The translations under genes and the position numbers were made by a program. Of a stretch of DNA of 64,000 nt, positions 63,654 through 64,000 are shown one piece after another. Source of the stretch: Bog-756 sp963718405 (GTDB lineage: Bacteria > Actinomycetota > Acidimicrobiia > Acidimicrobiales > RAAP-2); assembly GCA_963718405.1 (NCBI GenBank), contig CAVQYZ010000004.1, positions 62,001 through 126,000 of the forward strand, read 5' to 3'. The notes below the pieces were generated by a model. The model had not been told where the DNA came from and did not search any database. It was given only the letters and a program-made list of their open reading frames with translations. Each line of letters opens with the position of its first letter. Positions within the stretch are counted from its first letter, which is position 1.

Positions 63654-64000
63654 AAGCCATTCCTGCTCTCGGATCAGCATGTATTCACGACAAACGGGTT
63701 GATCCCGCTCGACGATCGAAAGTCCGTCTCCGTCTCTCGATTGTACGGCACCTAGATTTGGCCAGTGGGTTAAGCCTCGTCCCTGAGCCCGCGATCTGGC
63801 GAAGAACTCGTGCGATCGGGACCCCGGATCCCCCTGAGATCAGCGTTGGCGGGAGTTTGCATTCGGATCTATCGCCTCGGAGTCGGCCAGCTCGATTCTC
63901 AAGCCTTGGACGAGCATCCACAGATCCGGTACTGGTACGGGAAGGCCGCGACATCACTGGCGTTGGGTGAGATCCCCGGTTGGGAATTCTGGGTGACATT
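63654..64000. other. right end of window, no gene seen
   Basis: About 350 bases with no supportable frame; ORFs at 63685-63999 (minus) and 63758-63970 (plus) have Arg/Ser-rich shadow-like products. Probably promoter region of the secreted repeat protein. Confidence 0.4.

Overview
The window is high-GC DNA with dense, tightly packed genes on both strands. The gene families (TetR, DUF5996, DUF427, DUF1214, OsmC, SGNH esterase, winged-helix/STAND regulator, B12-binding regulator, secreted 'GYWLVAADGG' repeat proteins, many flavin oxidoreductases and SDRs) suggest a soil or water actinobacterium, possibly class Acidimicrobiia. That assignment is inference: I see no rRNA, no intact tRNA and no other phylogenetic marker except purE/purK.

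Layout. 0-16.5 kb: a split PEP-utilising enzyme with a cyclic-nucleotide-binding tail, DUF5996, secreted beta-helix and beta-propeller proteins, a family 5 ABC solute-binding lipoprotein, a Nudix hydrolase, a hybrid histidine kinase, a sulfotransferase/DUF1214 pair and an SGNH esterase. 16.5-18.1 kb: a divergent SDR/TetR pair with two inverted-repeat operators. 18.1-29.8 kb: a divergent cluster that looks light-controlled, with photolyase, epimerase, SDR and SRPBCC on the minus strand, FAD oxidoreductase, DUF1365 and CFA-type methyltransferase on the plus strand, a CarH/LitR-like B12 photoreceptor repressor and a winged-helix/STAND regulator. 29.8-42.4 kb: flavin monooxygenases, OsmC, methyltransferase, phospholipase D-like lipoprotein, a DUF1611/PLP racemase pair and a dehydrogenase pair. 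42.5-60 kb: an accessory region with a tyrosine integrase, VapBC, an HTH/nucleotidyltransferase toxin-antitoxin pair, large secreted proteins, an Agd3-like deacetylase, and a visibly lower-GC stretch (about 54.4-59 kb) with broken Roco/COR, PIN-like, flavodoxin and GIY-YIG genes. 60-64 kb: DUF427, purK, purE and a second GYWLV-repeat protein.

Most important observations: (1) the B12-photoreceptor cluster, where a TTTA-N4-TAAA palindrome occurs both in the divergent promoter of the enzyme operons and in front of the regulator; (2) a dispersed CTCAGC-N7-GCTGAG hairpin family lying downstream of genes from about 44.8 to 62.7 kb, with a small array next to a GIY-YIG gene; (3) a near-perfect 39-bp palindrome over the vapB start; (4) an Agd3-like secreted deacetylase with Ig-like repeats.

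Caveat for every reader: many genes change reading frame once or more, including purK, which is expected to be intact. The simplest explanation is indel error in the underlying assembly, so frameshifts outside the low-GC region should not be read as pseudogenes without checking. Coordinates of frameshifted genes give the whole span.
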